Assembly (NCBI GenBank): GCA_963821095.1
Contig: CAWGCJ010000018.1
Coordinates: 1 to 64,000 of the forward strand
Source of the DNA: CAVPHV01 sp963821095
Lineage (GTDB): Bacteria > Actinomycetota > Acidimicrobiia > Spongiisociales > UBA5794
Length of the DNA stretch: 64,000 nt
Direction: 5' to 3'
Below the pieces are notes generated by a model. The model had not been told where the DNA came from. It did no database searches and saw nothing but the letters and a program-made list of their open reading frames with translations. Position 1 is the stretch's first letter; each line of letters begins with the position of its first letter. Shown here one piece after another: positions 36,498 through 45,734 of this stretch. The position numbers and the translations under genes were made by a program.

Positions 36498-37184
36498 TTG
36501 ACCGAGGAGACGTACGACAGGGAACTCGCACGGGTGATCGACCACACGCTCCTCAGGACGGACGCGAAGAAGGAGGACTTCGACCGCGTGTGCGAGGAGG
36601 CGAAGCGATACCACTTCAGGTCGGTTTGTGTCTTCTCGGGCGATGTCGAGTACGTGGCTCAGAGGCTCGAAGGGTCGGACGTGATTCCCATCGCCGTCGT
36701 GGGTTTTCCACACGGCCAGATGACCCCGGTCGCCAAGGCCTTCGAAGCCCATGATGCGATCATGAACCGCGGCGCCCAGGAAATCGACATGGTGATCCAC
36801 GTCAGCGCCGTCAAGAGCAAGCACTACATCCTCGTATTCGAGGACATCCAGCAGGTGGTCAAGGCCTGCGGCGAGATACCCGTCAAGGTCATCATCGAGA
36901 CGGGACTCCTCACGGACACGGAGAAGATCGCCGCATGCGTCCTTGCAAAGACCGCAGGAGCGCGCTTCATCAAGACGTCCACGGGCAAGGAGGAGGGTGG
37001 GGCGACGGTCGAGGACGTGCGGCTCATGCGCGAGGTGGTCGGCGACGAGGTCCTCATCAAGGCGAGCGGCGGTGTCAACTCGAGAGAGTTCGCCTACGAA
37101 CTCATCGAGGCTGGTGCCGACCGCATCGGCACCAGCAACGGGGTCGCAATCGTGACGGGCGAAACCGCCGAAGGCGGGTATTGA
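36498..37184 (+). CDS. deoC: Deoxyribose-phosphate aldolase
   Basis: 228 aa. Class I aldolase TIM barrel: IDHTLLR near the N-terminus, VVGFPHG, EIDMVIHV, KVIIETGLL, and the Schiff-base lysine in FIKTSTG, with the second lysine in LIKASGG. It cleaves 2-deoxyribose-5-phosphate to glyceraldehyde-3-phosphate and acetaldehyde. The start is TTG with AGGAGG 4 nt upstream. It uses AGG/AGA arginine codons and an ATA codon more than most neighbours, a weak sign of transfer. It is monocistronic. Confidence 0.93.
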   Translation: MTEETYDRELARVIDHTLLRTDAKKEDFDRVCEEAKRYHFRSVCVFSGDVEYVAQRLEGSDVIPIAVVGFPHGQMTPVAKAFEAHDAIMNRGAQEIDMVIHVSAVKSKHYILVFEDIQQVVKACGEIPVKVIIETGLLTDTEKIAACVLAKTAGARFIKTSTGKEEGGATVEDVRLMREVVGDEVLIKASGGVNSREFAYELIEAGADRIGTSNGVAIVTGETAEGGY

Positions 37185-37274
37185 GCGGGCAGCACACCAC
37201 GGCTCGTCGCGTGGACCGGCGGGCCGTTCGGTCGATCCGGCTCTGGCGTGGCGTGGCATCGCTACGCTGGCCAA

Positions 37275-38984
37275 ATGCCTGATCTCGGATTTGAGGCGCG
37301 GGTCGATCCCGATACCGGCGAGCGGTACCTGGCTGTGTCGGTTCGCGGGGCCGGTTTGCTCAAGTCGCCGCTGCTCAACAAGGGAACCGGGTTCTCGATC
37401 GAGGAACGGGAGCATTTTGGCCTGAGAGGTCTGCTACCCGACCACGTTTCGACAATCGACGAACAGATCCTGCGGGTTCGCGACCAGTTCGATCGCAAGG
37501 AGTCCGACCTGTCGAAGAACGTCTATCTCAACGGCTTGCTCGATCGTAACGAGACGCTCTTCTACCGCTTCATTGTCGAGAACCTCGAAGAAGTCGTCCC
37601 GATCATCTACACCCCGACGGTCGCCTACGCCTGTCGACATTGGAGCCGCATCTTCCGGCGGGCACGCGGCATCTACATATCACCCCGAGACCGCGGCCAG
37701 ATGGCGGCGGCGCTGCGCAGTAGGGCCAAAATGCCGAATCCGGTGATTGTCGTCACCGACAACGAACGGATCCTTGGAATCGGGGACCAAGGAGCCGGCG
37801 GGATGGGGATACCGATCGGCAAGTTGGCGTTGTATTCGGCGGCGGCGGGCATCCATCCTGGCCGTCTGATTCCGGTCTCGCTCGACGTCGGCACCTCCAA
37901 TGACGAACTGAGGTCCGATCCTCTCTACCTCGGCTATCGCCACGAACGGCTCCGCGGTGAGGAGTACGACTTGTTCATCGCCGAGTTTGTCGGTGCCGTG
38001 CGCACGACCCATCCGGATGCGCTGCTGCAATGGGAGGACTTCGCCAACCGGACGAGCTTCAAGAATCTCGAGACCTATCGCGAGACCTTGCCGTCGTTCA
38101 ACGACGACATTCAGGGCACCGCCGCCATCGGCGTTGCCGGCATCATGGCCGCCAGCCGGCACCTCGGCCTTCGCCTGACCGACCATCGAGTTGTCATTGT
38201 GGGCGCGGGTTCTGCCGGCATCGGGATTCGCGACCTCATCGCCGCCGCCATGCGGGCCGAAGGCGCCACGGATGACGACATCTGTACGCGGCTCTTCGTC
38301 CTCGACAGCCGTGGGTTGATCGTCGAGGGCAGGCCGGACCTCACCCCGACCAAGCAGCGGCTCGCGGTGCCCCGTGGCGTTGTTGCAGGTTGGCAGATTG
38401 CCGACGATCCGATCGGTCTCACCGACGTCGTGCGCAACACCCATGCCACGGTGCTCATCGGTGTGAGCGGCGTTGCCGGCGTGTTCACCCAGCAGGTCGT
38501 TTCCCGCATGGCCCGCTACGCAGAGCGGCCAATCATCATGCCGCTTTCGAATCCGACCAGTCATGCCGAGTGCACCCCGGAGGACGCACTCTGGTGGACG
38601 GCAGGCCGTGCCCTCCTGGCGACCGGAAGCCCGTTCCCGGCGGTGCATCACCGCAATCTGACGCATCACATCGGACAAGCCAACAACGTGTTTGTGTTCC
38701 CCGGAGTTGGCCTCGGTGCCCTCACGGTGGGAGCCGAGGTGGTCACCGATGGCATGTTCCTGGCGGCGGCTCGCGCCTTGGCGGGCACCGTCGGCGAGGA
38801 CCTGGTTGAGTGCGGGCAGATCTTCCCCTCGATCGCCTCGGTCCATGCCGTTTCCCACACGGTGGCCAGGGCCGTCGCCGAGGCTGCCATTGCGGAAGGG
38901 GTCGCCCCGCCGATGGCGGACATCGACGCCGCCATCGAGGCAGCCAATTGGGAACCGAGCTATCTCCCGTACCGGCCCGCATGA
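37275..38984 (+). CDS. NAD(P)-dependent malic enzyme
   Basis: 569 aa, the long (SfcA/eukaryote-like) form. Motifs: YTPTVAYACRHWSRIFRRARG, VVTDNERILGIGDQGAGGMG, LIPVSLDVGTSN, FNDDIQGTAAIG and the Rossmann VIVGAGSAGIGI. It oxidatively decarboxylates malate to pyruvate. The ATG at 37275 lies 6 nt after TACGCT (37263-37268), pointing to a leaderless message. Its stop overlaps the next gene's start (ATGA). Confidence 0.93.
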   Translation: MPDLGFEARVDPDTGERYLAVSVRGAGLLKSPLLNKGTGFSIEEREHFGLRGLLPDHVSTIDEQILRVRDQFDRKESDLSKNVYLNGLLDRNETLFYRFIVENLEEVVPIIYTPTVAYACRHWSRIFRRARGIYISPRDRGQMAAALRSRAKMPNPVIVVTDNERILGIGDQGAGGMGIPIGKLALYSAAAGIHPGRLIPVSLDVGTSNDELRSDPLYLGYRHERLRGEEYDLFIAEFVGAVRTTHPDALLQWEDFANRTSFKNLETYRETLPSFNDDIQGTAAIGVAGIMAASRHLGLRLTDHRVVIVGAGSAGIGIRDLIAAAMRAEGATDDDICTRLFVLDSRGLIVEGRPDLTPTKQRLAVPRGVVAGWQIADDPIGLTDVVRNTHATVLIGVSGVAGVFTQQVVSRMARYAERPIIMPLSNPTSHAECTPEDALWWTAGRALLATGSPFPAVHHRNLTHHIGQANNVFVFPGVGLGALTVGAEVVTDGMFLAAARALAGTVGEDLVECGQIFPSIASVHAVSHTVARAVAEAAIAEGVAPPMADIDAAIEAANWEPSYLPYRPA

Positions 38985-40438
38985 CCGACCTCGAGATCCC
39001 GCGCCCTTCGTTGCCACGAGGCATCTGGGTCAACCGGACCTTGAATCTGCGGTCGATTCGGGCGATCGGGTACGACATGGACTACACGCTGGTGCACTAT
39101 CGGCCTGCAGCTTGGGAGGAGCGCGCCTTCGAGCACGGCAAGGACGGGTTGGCCGCCCTCGGCTGGCCGGTTGAAGGGTTTTCATTCGACCCGAGCGAGG
39201 TCATCCGTGGTCTCGTGATGGACATGGAGCTGGGAAACCTGGTGAAGGCGACTCGGTTCGGTTGGGTCATTCGGGCGGCGCATGGAACCAGAGTTCTCGA
39301 CTACGACGAGCTGCGCTCGGCCTACGCGGAGACCATGGTCGATCTGGGCGAGGACCGCTTCGAGTTCATGAACACCCTGTTCTCGCTTTCGGAAGCCAGC
39401 TTGTTTGCCCAGGCGGTTGATTTGCTCGATGCCGGCGGCATCCCCGGGACTCTCGGGTACGCCGAGGTGTACTACGCGGTGCGCGACGCAATCGACTCTG
39501 CGCACCAGGAGGGGATGCTCAAGGACGAGATCCTGGCCGACCCGGAGCGGTTCATCGACCTGGACGAGGACATCGTCCTGGCGTTGCGCGACCAGCAGAA
39601 CGCCGGCAAGCGGCTGATGTTGGTGACCAACTCCGATTGGGAATACGCCCAGCAGATCATGGAGTACTCCTTCGACCGATTCCTCCCCGCCGGCGAGTCG
39701 TGGCGGGCGTTGTTCGACACGGTCATTGTGTCCGCGGCCAAGCCGGGCTTCTTCACGTCGAGCAACCCGCTTTACAAAGTGGTCGATGAAGAGAACGCGC
39801 TGCTCGCGCCACATCGGGGCCCGATCGAGCCGGGTGAGGTGTTCTTTGGCGGGAACGCCCGCCTGGTCGAGAACAGTCTGGGGCTTTCAGGCGACGAGAT
39901 CCTCTATGTCGGGGACCACCTTTTTGGCGATGTGCACTTCTCGAAGGCCCTCCTGCGCTGGCGCACGGCGCTCATCCTGCGTGAGTTGGAGAGCGAAGTA
40001 GAGGCGCTGGTCGACTTCCTGCCACAGCAGGAGGAACTCGACACCCTGATGGCACGCAAGGCCGAACTCGAGGCGCAGGTCGCAGCGCTGCGGGTGGCCG
40101 CCCAGCGCACCCGACTCGGATATGCACCACCGGCGGTAACGGTGCCGGACCCGGCCGTAGCGCTCGTAGAGGTGCGAGCCGAGTTGGCGCGGCTCGACGA
40201 GCTGATCTCGCCGCTCGCCATCGCCGCCGGCCAGATTCGCAATGAAGCGTGGGGTCCGCTGATGCGAGCAGGCCAGGACAAGAGCCTCTTTGCCCGCCAA
40301 GTCGAGCGCTACGCCGACGTCTACACGTCAAGGGTGTCCAACCTGCTCTACCCGAGCCCCTTCGCCATGTTGCGCGCCTCGCGGTTGGATCTGCCCCACG
40401 ACCCCCACCTGTCCCACTTCCCGTTCTTGCGTGGCTGA
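38981..40438 (+). CDS. HAD-superfamily cytosolic 5'-nucleotidase (cN-II-like)
   Basis: 485 aa. The family motif YDMDYTLVHY (31-40) holds the nucleophile D32 and D34; LVTNSDWEY gives motif II and ILYVGDHLFGDV motif IV. Length and sequence fit the IMP/GMP-type HAD-IG nucleotidases. A helical insertion (about 345-400) is normal for the group. It is coupled to the malic enzyme gene by ATGA, although a metabolic link is not obvious. Confidence 0.88.
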   Translation: MTDLEIPRPSLPRGIWVNRTLNLRSIRAIGYDMDYTLVHYRPAAWEERAFEHGKDGLAALGWPVEGFSFDPSEVIRGLVMDMELGNLVKATRFGWVIRAAHGTRVLDYDELRSAYAETMVDLGEDRFEFMNTLFSLSEASLFAQAVDLLDAGGIPGTLGYAEVYYAVRDAIDSAHQEGMLKDEILADPERFIDLDEDIVLALRDQQNAGKRLMLVTNSDWEYAQQIMEYSFDRFLPAGESWRALFDTVIVSAAKPGFFTSSNPLYKVVDEENALLAPHRGPIEPGEVFFGGNARLVENSLGLSGDEILYVGDHLFGDVHFSKALLRWRTALILRELESEVEALVDFLPQQEELDTLMARKAELEAQVAALRVAAQRTRLGYAPPAVTVPDPAVALVEVRAELARLDELISPLAIAAGQIRNEAWGPLMRAGQDKSLFARQVERYADVYTSRVSNLLYPSPFAMLRASRLDLPHDPHLSHFPFLRG

Positions 40439-40516
40439 CGGACCAGAAATCGCGCCTCAGCCGCGCCGGAAGCAGATATGCTCCGCCGTCAGCGGAAGCC
40501 AACGGAGCGGTTGACC

Positions 40517-40825
40517 ATGAAGGAAGCTTTGGAGATCTACGACCGCTGGTCGGCTGAGGGCAAGCAGGTCGCAGTGGCCACGGTGGTACGGGTCAAGGGC
40601 TCGGCCCCCCGGCCTGAGGGCGCCAAGTTCCTGGTCTCTTCCACCGGCGACATGGCAGGCTCGGTCAGCGGTGGCTGCGTCGAAAACGACGTGTTCGAAC
40701 ACGCCCAGCAGGTCTTGGCAACCGGTGAGCCCAGGCTCGTCACGTACGGGATCGCCGACGAGGAGGCCTTCGAGGTCGGCCTGACTTGTGGTGGGACCAT
40801 CTCGGTCTTCGTGGAGATGTGGTGA
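40517..40825 (+). CDS. XdhC/CoxI N-terminal domain protein
   Basis: 102 aa. ATVVRVKGSAPRPEGAKF and GSVSGGCVENDVFE are the hallmark of the XdhC_CoxI domain that prepares the molybdenum cofactor for xanthine dehydrogenase/CO dehydrogenase-type enzymes. Start at 40517 (ACGGAGCGG upstream). The next domain begins 5 nt after the stop in another frame; removing one base near 40822 would fuse them into a normal 362-residue XdhC (…VEMWDPLSDVLN…). Either a natural split or another one-base error. No Mo-hydroxylase gene is in the window. Confidence 0.75.
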   Translation: MKEALEIYDRWSAEGKQVAVATVVRVKGSAPRPEGAKFLVSSTGDMAGSVSGGCVENDVFEHAQQVLATGEPRLVTYGIADEEAFEVGLTCGGTISVFVEMW

Positions 40826-40829
40826 CCCC

Positions 40830-41603
40830 TTGAGCGACGTGCTGAACGCCATCCGGTCGCTGGTTGCAGATGAACGCCTCGGGGCGACCGCCACCGTGGT
40901 TGCCGGACCCGGCCTCGGGACGTCGGCGGTGATCGATGCCGAACAGGGTCTGATCGCCGGTGAGCTCCCAGAGGCCTTGGTTGCCGATGTCGTGGCAGAT
41001 GCGGCTGAGCTGATGGACCACGAGCAGAGCCGAACGTTGGTATACGGCGATCGCGAGGTCTTCATCGAGACCCTGGCACCGCCTCCAGTCTTGCTCCTGT
41101 TCGGAGCAGGCCACGTCAGCCAGCCGCTGGCGGTGATGGGCCGTCAACTCGGATTCCGCGTGATCGTCGCCGACGCCAGACCGCTGTGGGCAACTGAGGA
41201 GCGGTTTCCGGACGTCGACGAATTGATCGTCGCCTGGCCGGAGAAGGTGCTCGAGCGGATCGAACTCGATCGCCGCACCTACGTCGCCCTCCTCAACCAC
41301 GACCCGCGGTTCGAGGATCCGGTCTTTCCTTCGGTCAAGGACGCACCGGTTCGCTACATCGGAGCGATGGGCAGCCGCAGGACTCATCGCGCCCGTATCG
41401 AGCGTTTGTTGGCGGCGGGGTGGACCGAGGCTGAGACGAGTCGGATCCACGGTCCGATTGGGCTCGATATCGGGGCGGAGACACCCGAGGAAATGGCCGT
41501 GTCGATTCTGGGAGAGATCGTCCAGGTTCGTTACGGCCACGGCTCCGGCATCTCGCTGCGAGGTTCCGAAGGGCGGATTCACGCCCAACGCGGCGATGAC
41601 TAG
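40830..41603 (+). CDS. XdhC Rossmann (C-terminal) domain protein
   Basis: 257 aa. NAD-binding-like Rossmann fold with LLFGAGHVSQPLAVMG, then YIGAMGSRRTHRARIERL and the LDIGAETPEEMAVSILGEIV signature of the XdhC_C domain. There is no ATG: TTG 40830 is the likeliest independent start, with weak ribosome site support, which favours the idea that it is really the second half of one xdhC gene begun at 40517. Confidence 0.75.
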   Translation: MSDVLNAIRSLVADERLGATATVVAGPGLGTSAVIDAEQGLIAGELPEALVADVVADAAELMDHEQSRTLVYGDREVFIETLAPPPVLLLFGAGHVSQPLAVMGRQLGFRVIVADARPLWATEERFPDVDELIVAWPEKVLERIELDRRTYVALLNHDPRFEDPVFPSVKDAPVRYIGAMGSRRTHRARIERLLAAGWTEAETSRIHGPIGLDIGAETPEEMAVSILGEIVQVRYGHGSGISLRGSEGRIHAQRGDD

Positions 41604-41675
41604 GTAGCGGCTCGTCCGACCCGTGGTGGAGGAACGGAGTAGCCTCGCTGGCGCGACGATGACGGCGGAGGTTCT

Positions 41676-42653
41676 GTGGTAGGGATCCTGGGCTTCGGGG
41701 GCTACGTCCCCGAGCGAGTCATGACCAACGATGATTGGGCCAAGCTGGTCGACACCACCGACGAGTGGATCACAGCTCGTACCGGCATCAAGCGTCGCCG
41801 CTTTGCCGCCGACGGCGAAACCACTCTGGACCTCGCGGCGAATGCGGCGGAGCGAGCACTTGAAGATGCCGGACTCACCCCCGCCGATATCGGCGAGATC
41901 ATCGTCGCCACCGACACGCCCGAGGTGTACACGCCAGACACCGCGTCGCTGCTCCAACACCGGCTCGGCTGTGGTCACGTCCCCACGTACGACCTTGGGG
42001 GAAGCGGCTGTGCCGGGTTCGTGCAGGCACTCGACGTAGCCCGCTCCCGCATCCATTTTGCTCCCCGCAACATCCTGGTCGTTGGCGTCGAACTGATCTC
42101 TCGCCTCATCTCGTGGGAGGATCGGTCGACCTGCGTGCTGTTCGGAGATGCGGCCGGGGCGATGATCCTCGGCCCGGGTGGTGGCAAGGCCGAAGTAGTG
42201 GACGTCGTCACCGGGACCGACGGCAGCTACGCCGAGATCCTGACGCTCGTGACGGGCGGCACCCGCCATCCGTTCACGGCGGAGGCTGCGGCGGCGGGTG
42301 ACCACCAGCGGCTCACTATGAACGGAAGCGAGGTCTTCCGAGTTGCGGTGCGTCGCATGAGCTCGGCGGTGCGAGAACTGCTCGAGCGACTCGGCAAGGG
42401 TCCTGATGATGTGGCGCTTGTGGTGCCCCATCAGGCGAACAAGCGCATCATCGACGCGGTCCAGAACCGGCTCGGATTCGATGAGGATCGGGTGTACGTA
42501 AACGTCCACGAATATGGCAACACGGGTTCGGCCTCCGTTCCCTTTGCGCTGTGGGAGGCGCGGCAGAAGGGCATCGTCAAGCCCGGTGACCTGGTGGTGC
42601 TGACTGCCTTTGGTGCTGGGTTCCATTGGGCTGCGGCCGCTTTGCAGTTCTAG
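41676..42653 (+). CDS. fabH: 3-oxoacyl-[ACP] synthase III
   Basis: 325 aa. Thiolase-fold condensing enzyme with the complete Cys-His-Asn triad: C112 in GGSGCAGF, H252 in PHQANKR and N282 in YGNTGSAS. It starts fatty-acid elongation from an acyl-CoA and malonyl-ACP; no other fab genes are adjacent, so it may be a secondary-metabolism paralogue. The start is GTG with GGCGGAGG just upstream. Confidence 0.92.
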   Translation: MVGILGFGGYVPERVMTNDDWAKLVDTTDEWITARTGIKRRRFAADGETTLDLAANAAERALEDAGLTPADIGEIIVATDTPEVYTPDTASLLQHRLGCGHVPTYDLGGSGCAGFVQALDVARSRIHFAPRNILVVGVELISRLISWEDRSTCVLFGDAAGAMILGPGGGKAEVVDVVTGTDGSYAEILTLVTGGTRHPFTAEAAAAGDHQRLTMNGSEVFRVAVRRMSSAVRELLERLGKGPDDVALVVPHQANKRIIDAVQNRLGFDEDRVYVNVHEYGNTGSASVPFALWEARQKGIVKPGDLVVLTAFGAGFHWAAAALQF

Positions 42654-42727
42654 TCAATGGGAGGCGTTCCGGCCCACAGCCTGCCGCACTCATCCGGAGC
42701 CCGTGCCGGCTCCGTATCAGGTCTCAG

Positions 42728-42767
42728 GGGTCGGGTAGGCCATCCGGGGGGAGGGCCTACCCGACCC
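42728..42767. terminator. Bidirectional terminator between fabH and azlD
   Basis: Perfect 14-bp stem GGGTCGGGTAGGCC (42728-42741) with GGCCTACCCGACCC (42754-42767), 12-nt loop, placed between the two convergent 3' ends. Confidence 0.7.
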
Positions 42768-42776
42768 ATACCTATG

Positions 42777-43094
42777 TCAAACGATGGCCTGGAGGATCCA
42801 GAGCACTCCCATCCCGATCAGGATCGTGGCTGCAACGCTGCGGGTCCGCCAGGCGACCAGAGTCGCCACCACAGCGGCCAAGAACTCCGGGTTGCTCACT
42901 GGAGAGAGATCCGGCGAACCTTCGTTGAGTACGACCGCGGGCACCACCAGTGCGGCGAGCACGGCGGGAGCGACATACTTGAGCGGCCTTTCCAAGGCTG
43001 GCGACATGGAACGGGTGCCGAGGGCGGCGATAAACGACACCCTGGTGAGGTACGACCCAAGGCCGATGATGACGATGATCAGAAGGTCGGTCAT
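42777..43094 (-). CDS. azlD: Branched-chain amino-acid exporter small subunit
   Basis: 105 aa with four hydrophobic segments. It fits AzlD/BrnE (LLIIVIIGLGSYLTRVSF at the N-terminus, YVAPAVLAALVVP in the middle). It works with AzlC to export branched-chain amino acids. The ATG overlaps the azlC stop (ATGA). Confidence 0.88.
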   Translation of the reverse strand: MTDLLIIVIIGLGSYLTRVSFIAALGTRSMSPALERPLKYVAPAVLAALVVPAVVLNEGSPDLSPVSNPEFLAAVVATLVAWRTRSVAATILIGMGVLWILQAIV

Positions 43095-43789
43095 GGCGTG
43101 GAGCGCTCCGCGAGAACGCCGGCCACAACACCGCTCACCGCGCCGACGATGAGACCGAGGTTGTACGGCATCGAGTGGCCCAGCAGCGCGACCGCTCCGC
43201 CGACCGTCGCGGCCGCAACCGTCGGCCGGTTCTTGAGCGTCGGGATCAGCAGGGCCAGAAACACGAGCGGGATGGTGAACTCGAGCGACCACGCCTCGGG
43301 AATCTGGGCCCCGAGCAGGACACCGATGCCCGTTGTTATCTGCCAGACAATCCACAACGTGATACCGGCGCCGAAGAAGAACCAACGCTTGTAGACGGGG
43401 TCGGTCACGGTCTCGAATCGGGTGATCGACACCGCGAACGCTTGATCGGTCAGCAGGTAGGGCAGTCCCCACCGCCACGCGGCCGGGAACTCCCGAAAAT
43501 GGGGGGCCATCGCTGCGCTGTACATGAGGTGGCGCAGCTGGATAATGAACGCCGTAGCGATGACGACGACGGCCGCGGTACCTTCGTCGAGCAACTGGAT
43601 AGTGGCTATCTGAGCGGCCCCGCCGAAGATGATCCACGATGACGTCCAGCCGATGGCTCCGCCAACCGATGAGGCGGCCGCCGCGACGCCGAAGACGAGC
43701 CCGAACGGGATCACGCCGATCATCAGCGGCGACATCGCGATCACTCCGTCGCGGAACGGAGTATTCAAGGTGGGGTCGCTCGAGGCCAT
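43091..43789 (-). CDS. azlC: Branched-chain amino-acid exporter large subunit
   Basis: 232 aa, about six to seven membrane helices. The AzlC signature region is clear: PFGLVFGVAAAASSVGG, IFGGAAQIATIQLLDEGT and LRHLMYSAAMAPHFRE. The ATG is at 43789. It forms a two-gene operon with azlD. No Lrp regulator is adjacent. Confidence 0.92.
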   Translation of the reverse strand: MASSDPTLNTPFRDGVIAMSPLMIGVIPFGLVFGVAAAASSVGGAIGWTSSWIIFGGAAQIATIQLLDEGTAAVVVIATAFIIQLRHLMYSAAMAPHFREFPAAWRWGLPYLLTDQAFAVSITRFETVTDPVYKRWFFFGAGITLWIVWQITTGIGVLLGAQIPEAWSLEFTIPLVFLALLIPTLKNRPTVAAATVGGAVALLGHSMPYNLGLIVGAVSGVVAGVLAERSTP

Positions 43790-43894
43790 GGCTGCAGTCG
43801 ATTGCGGCCCGTCACCCTACCGGCTCAATTCGAGTGGACCTGGTGGTCGAATATCACGACCCGGTCGAATGCGGTGGGGTCGACCGGTGGTCTG

Positions 43895-45583
43895 TCAAGC
43901 GAGGGCGGTGGCCGGAGCGGTCACGAGGGGGAACGAGATCGTGAACACCGCTTCACCGTCGTGGTGGTAGGACAGGTCGCCGCCCATGGCCCGGGCCAAC
44001 TCGCGCGATACCGTCAGTCCGAGCCCGACGCTTGCGGTGACGCCGGTTGACTGCTGGGACCGGTAGTAGCGGCTGAAGATCGATTCCCATTGGTCGTTGG
44101 GGAGCATCTGTCCGTCGTCCCGTACCTCGATCTTCGCCATCCACTCGTCTTCGTGAACCACGATGCGGATAGAACTACCCCCGTAGCGTTGCGCATTGAC
44201 GATGAGGTTCCGGATGATCTGGCGGACTCGACCCGGATCGGCCATGACCGTGCCCAGGAGCCGAGGCGTGTCGAGCGGGATGCGGTGCTCGTTTCCCAGA
44301 CCTTTGAGCGTGATCTCGGCCTCGTGGCGAAGGTCGACGGGCTCCAGCGTTACCTGGAGTTTCCCGGCATCTGCCTGCGCTGCAGCAAGAAGGTCTTCAA
44401 CGATGGTCGACACCTCGAGGCTTTGCTCCGCGATGAGTCTCACCAGGTCAAGGGCTTCTTCGGGCTCGAATAGGGCGTAGGAGTCGCGCAACTCCTGGGA
44501 GAGGCCGACGACCGCAGTCAGCGGGGTCCGAATCTCGTGGCTCACGGTGGCAACCAACTCATCCTTGGACCTGATCAACCCCTCGAGTTGCTCCTGAGCT
44601 TCGTGGCTCTTCGAGACATCAACGATGGCGACGATCACGTGGGCAAAGTCGGGCCTTCCGGCTTGGGTCGGTACGTTCCACGAGAGAAGCCCGTCGAGGC
44701 GATTGCCCTTGTTGGTGCGGGCATCGATGATTTCGATGGTGATCTGACTCTTGCCGGTCCAGATGGCGAGGAGCTGTTCGCGCAACGCATGGGTCGCCGC
44801 CGGTGAGTTGGGCTCGAGGCCGCCGAGCAGTTGCTCGTGACTGGTTGCCTCGAGCAGTTCCACCGCGGCGTCGTTGACTGCGTTGACCTTGATCATGGTG
44901 GCGGCTCGGCGCAGCAGTTCCGGGTTCTCGTCGAAGAATGAGGCGAGGTCCGAGATGCCAGTGTTTCGCAGACTCTTGAGCCAGGCAGCGGCCTCACTGA
45001 AGTCCTCTTCCCAAATCGAAACTGGTGCGGACGTGAACAGGTGGGTGAAGCGCTGCCCCTCGAGCCGGATGTGATCCAGCAGCCACAGCAGTACGCAAGC
45101 ACCGAAGACGAAGACCAATGCCAGCAGGACCCCTTGGGTGATCGCCAACGTCGCATCGCCATAGATGGCAAAGCTCGAGACAAGGATCAGGGTCGTGTAG
45201 CCGACCAGGAAGCCCCAGCGGTACCGGTCGACGAAGAGGGAGGCTCCCATGCCGATCAGTGCCATGGCGGCACCGGTGGCTGCCAGTGAACCCCCCGGGC
45301 CCATCGCGATCGCAGAAACCGCAATGACGACGCCTGCGCTGCTGAGGAGGGTGGCGGCGTGTGCACGGTGCGCCACGAGTTGGAGGGCGCCGATCACGCC
45401 GACGCCGGTTGCCGCTCTCGCCTGGACGAAGAAGGCCTGCTCGCCGCTCACCTGGCCGGCGACGGCGAACATGATTGCGGCGACGAGCGCGAGGAAGGTG
45501 GCGGCGCGCACCATGGGGCCGTTCAGTTCGGCGGTTGCCCGGGGATTGAGTCGGGCAAGGCGCAGGGGAGCGGTCGTTGCCAT
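43895..45583 (-). CDS. Orphan membrane histidine kinase
   Basis: 562 aa. Six or so membrane helices (about 27-168) form an integral sensor, followed by a PAS-like region (about 175-325) with DVSKSHEAQEQLEGLI, then HisKA with VSHEIRTPLTAV (H349) and an HATPase domain (N-box NLIVNAQRYGG, late GLGLTVSREL). No response regulator is next to it. Start ATG 45583 was chosen over 45628 because only there does a basic N-terminus precede the first helix directly; ribosome sites are weak for both. Confidence 0.88.
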   Translation of the reverse strand: MATTAPLRLARLNPRATAELNGPMVRAATFLALVAAIMFAVAGQVSGEQAFFVQARAATGVGVIGALQLVAHRAHAATLLSSAGVVIAVSAIAMGPGGSLAATGAAMALIGMGASLFVDRYRWGFLVGYTTLILVSSFAIYGDATLAITQGVLLALVFVFGACVLLWLLDHIRLEGQRFTHLFTSAPVSIWEEDFSEAAAWLKSLRNTGISDLASFFDENPELLRRAATMIKVNAVNDAAVELLEATSHEQLLGGLEPNSPAATHALREQLLAIWTGKSQITIEIIDARTNKGNRLDGLLSWNVPTQAGRPDFAHVIVAIVDVSKSHEAQEQLEGLIRSKDELVATVSHEIRTPLTAVVGLSQELRDSYALFEPEEALDLVRLIAEQSLEVSTIVEDLLAAAQADAGKLQVTLEPVDLRHEAEITLKGLGNEHRIPLDTPRLLGTVMADPGRVRQIIRNLIVNAQRYGGSSIRIVVHEDEWMAKIEVRDDGQMLPNDQWESIFSRYYRSQQSTGVTASVGLGLTVSRELARAMGGDLSYHHDGEAVFTISFPLVTAPATALA

Positions 45584-45734
45584 CGGAGATGTATCGGCAT
45601 TTCGCGAGTGAGAATCAAGGCGGCCCATCGTTGCGGCGATCTCGCGACATTTGTTCTGCGCTTAACCGAGGGCAGATGCTGGCCTTACGTGGGCAGCGGC
45701 ACGATGGCCTCACTGCAACGAGATGGAGGTCTCA

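Noticed and set aside
37680..39017. 445-aa minus-strand open frame
   Set aside because: Antisense to the malic enzyme gene, which has all family motifs.
40740..42626. 628-aa minus-strand open frame
   Set aside because: Antisense to xdhC and fabH, both of which show clear catalytic motifs on the plus strand.
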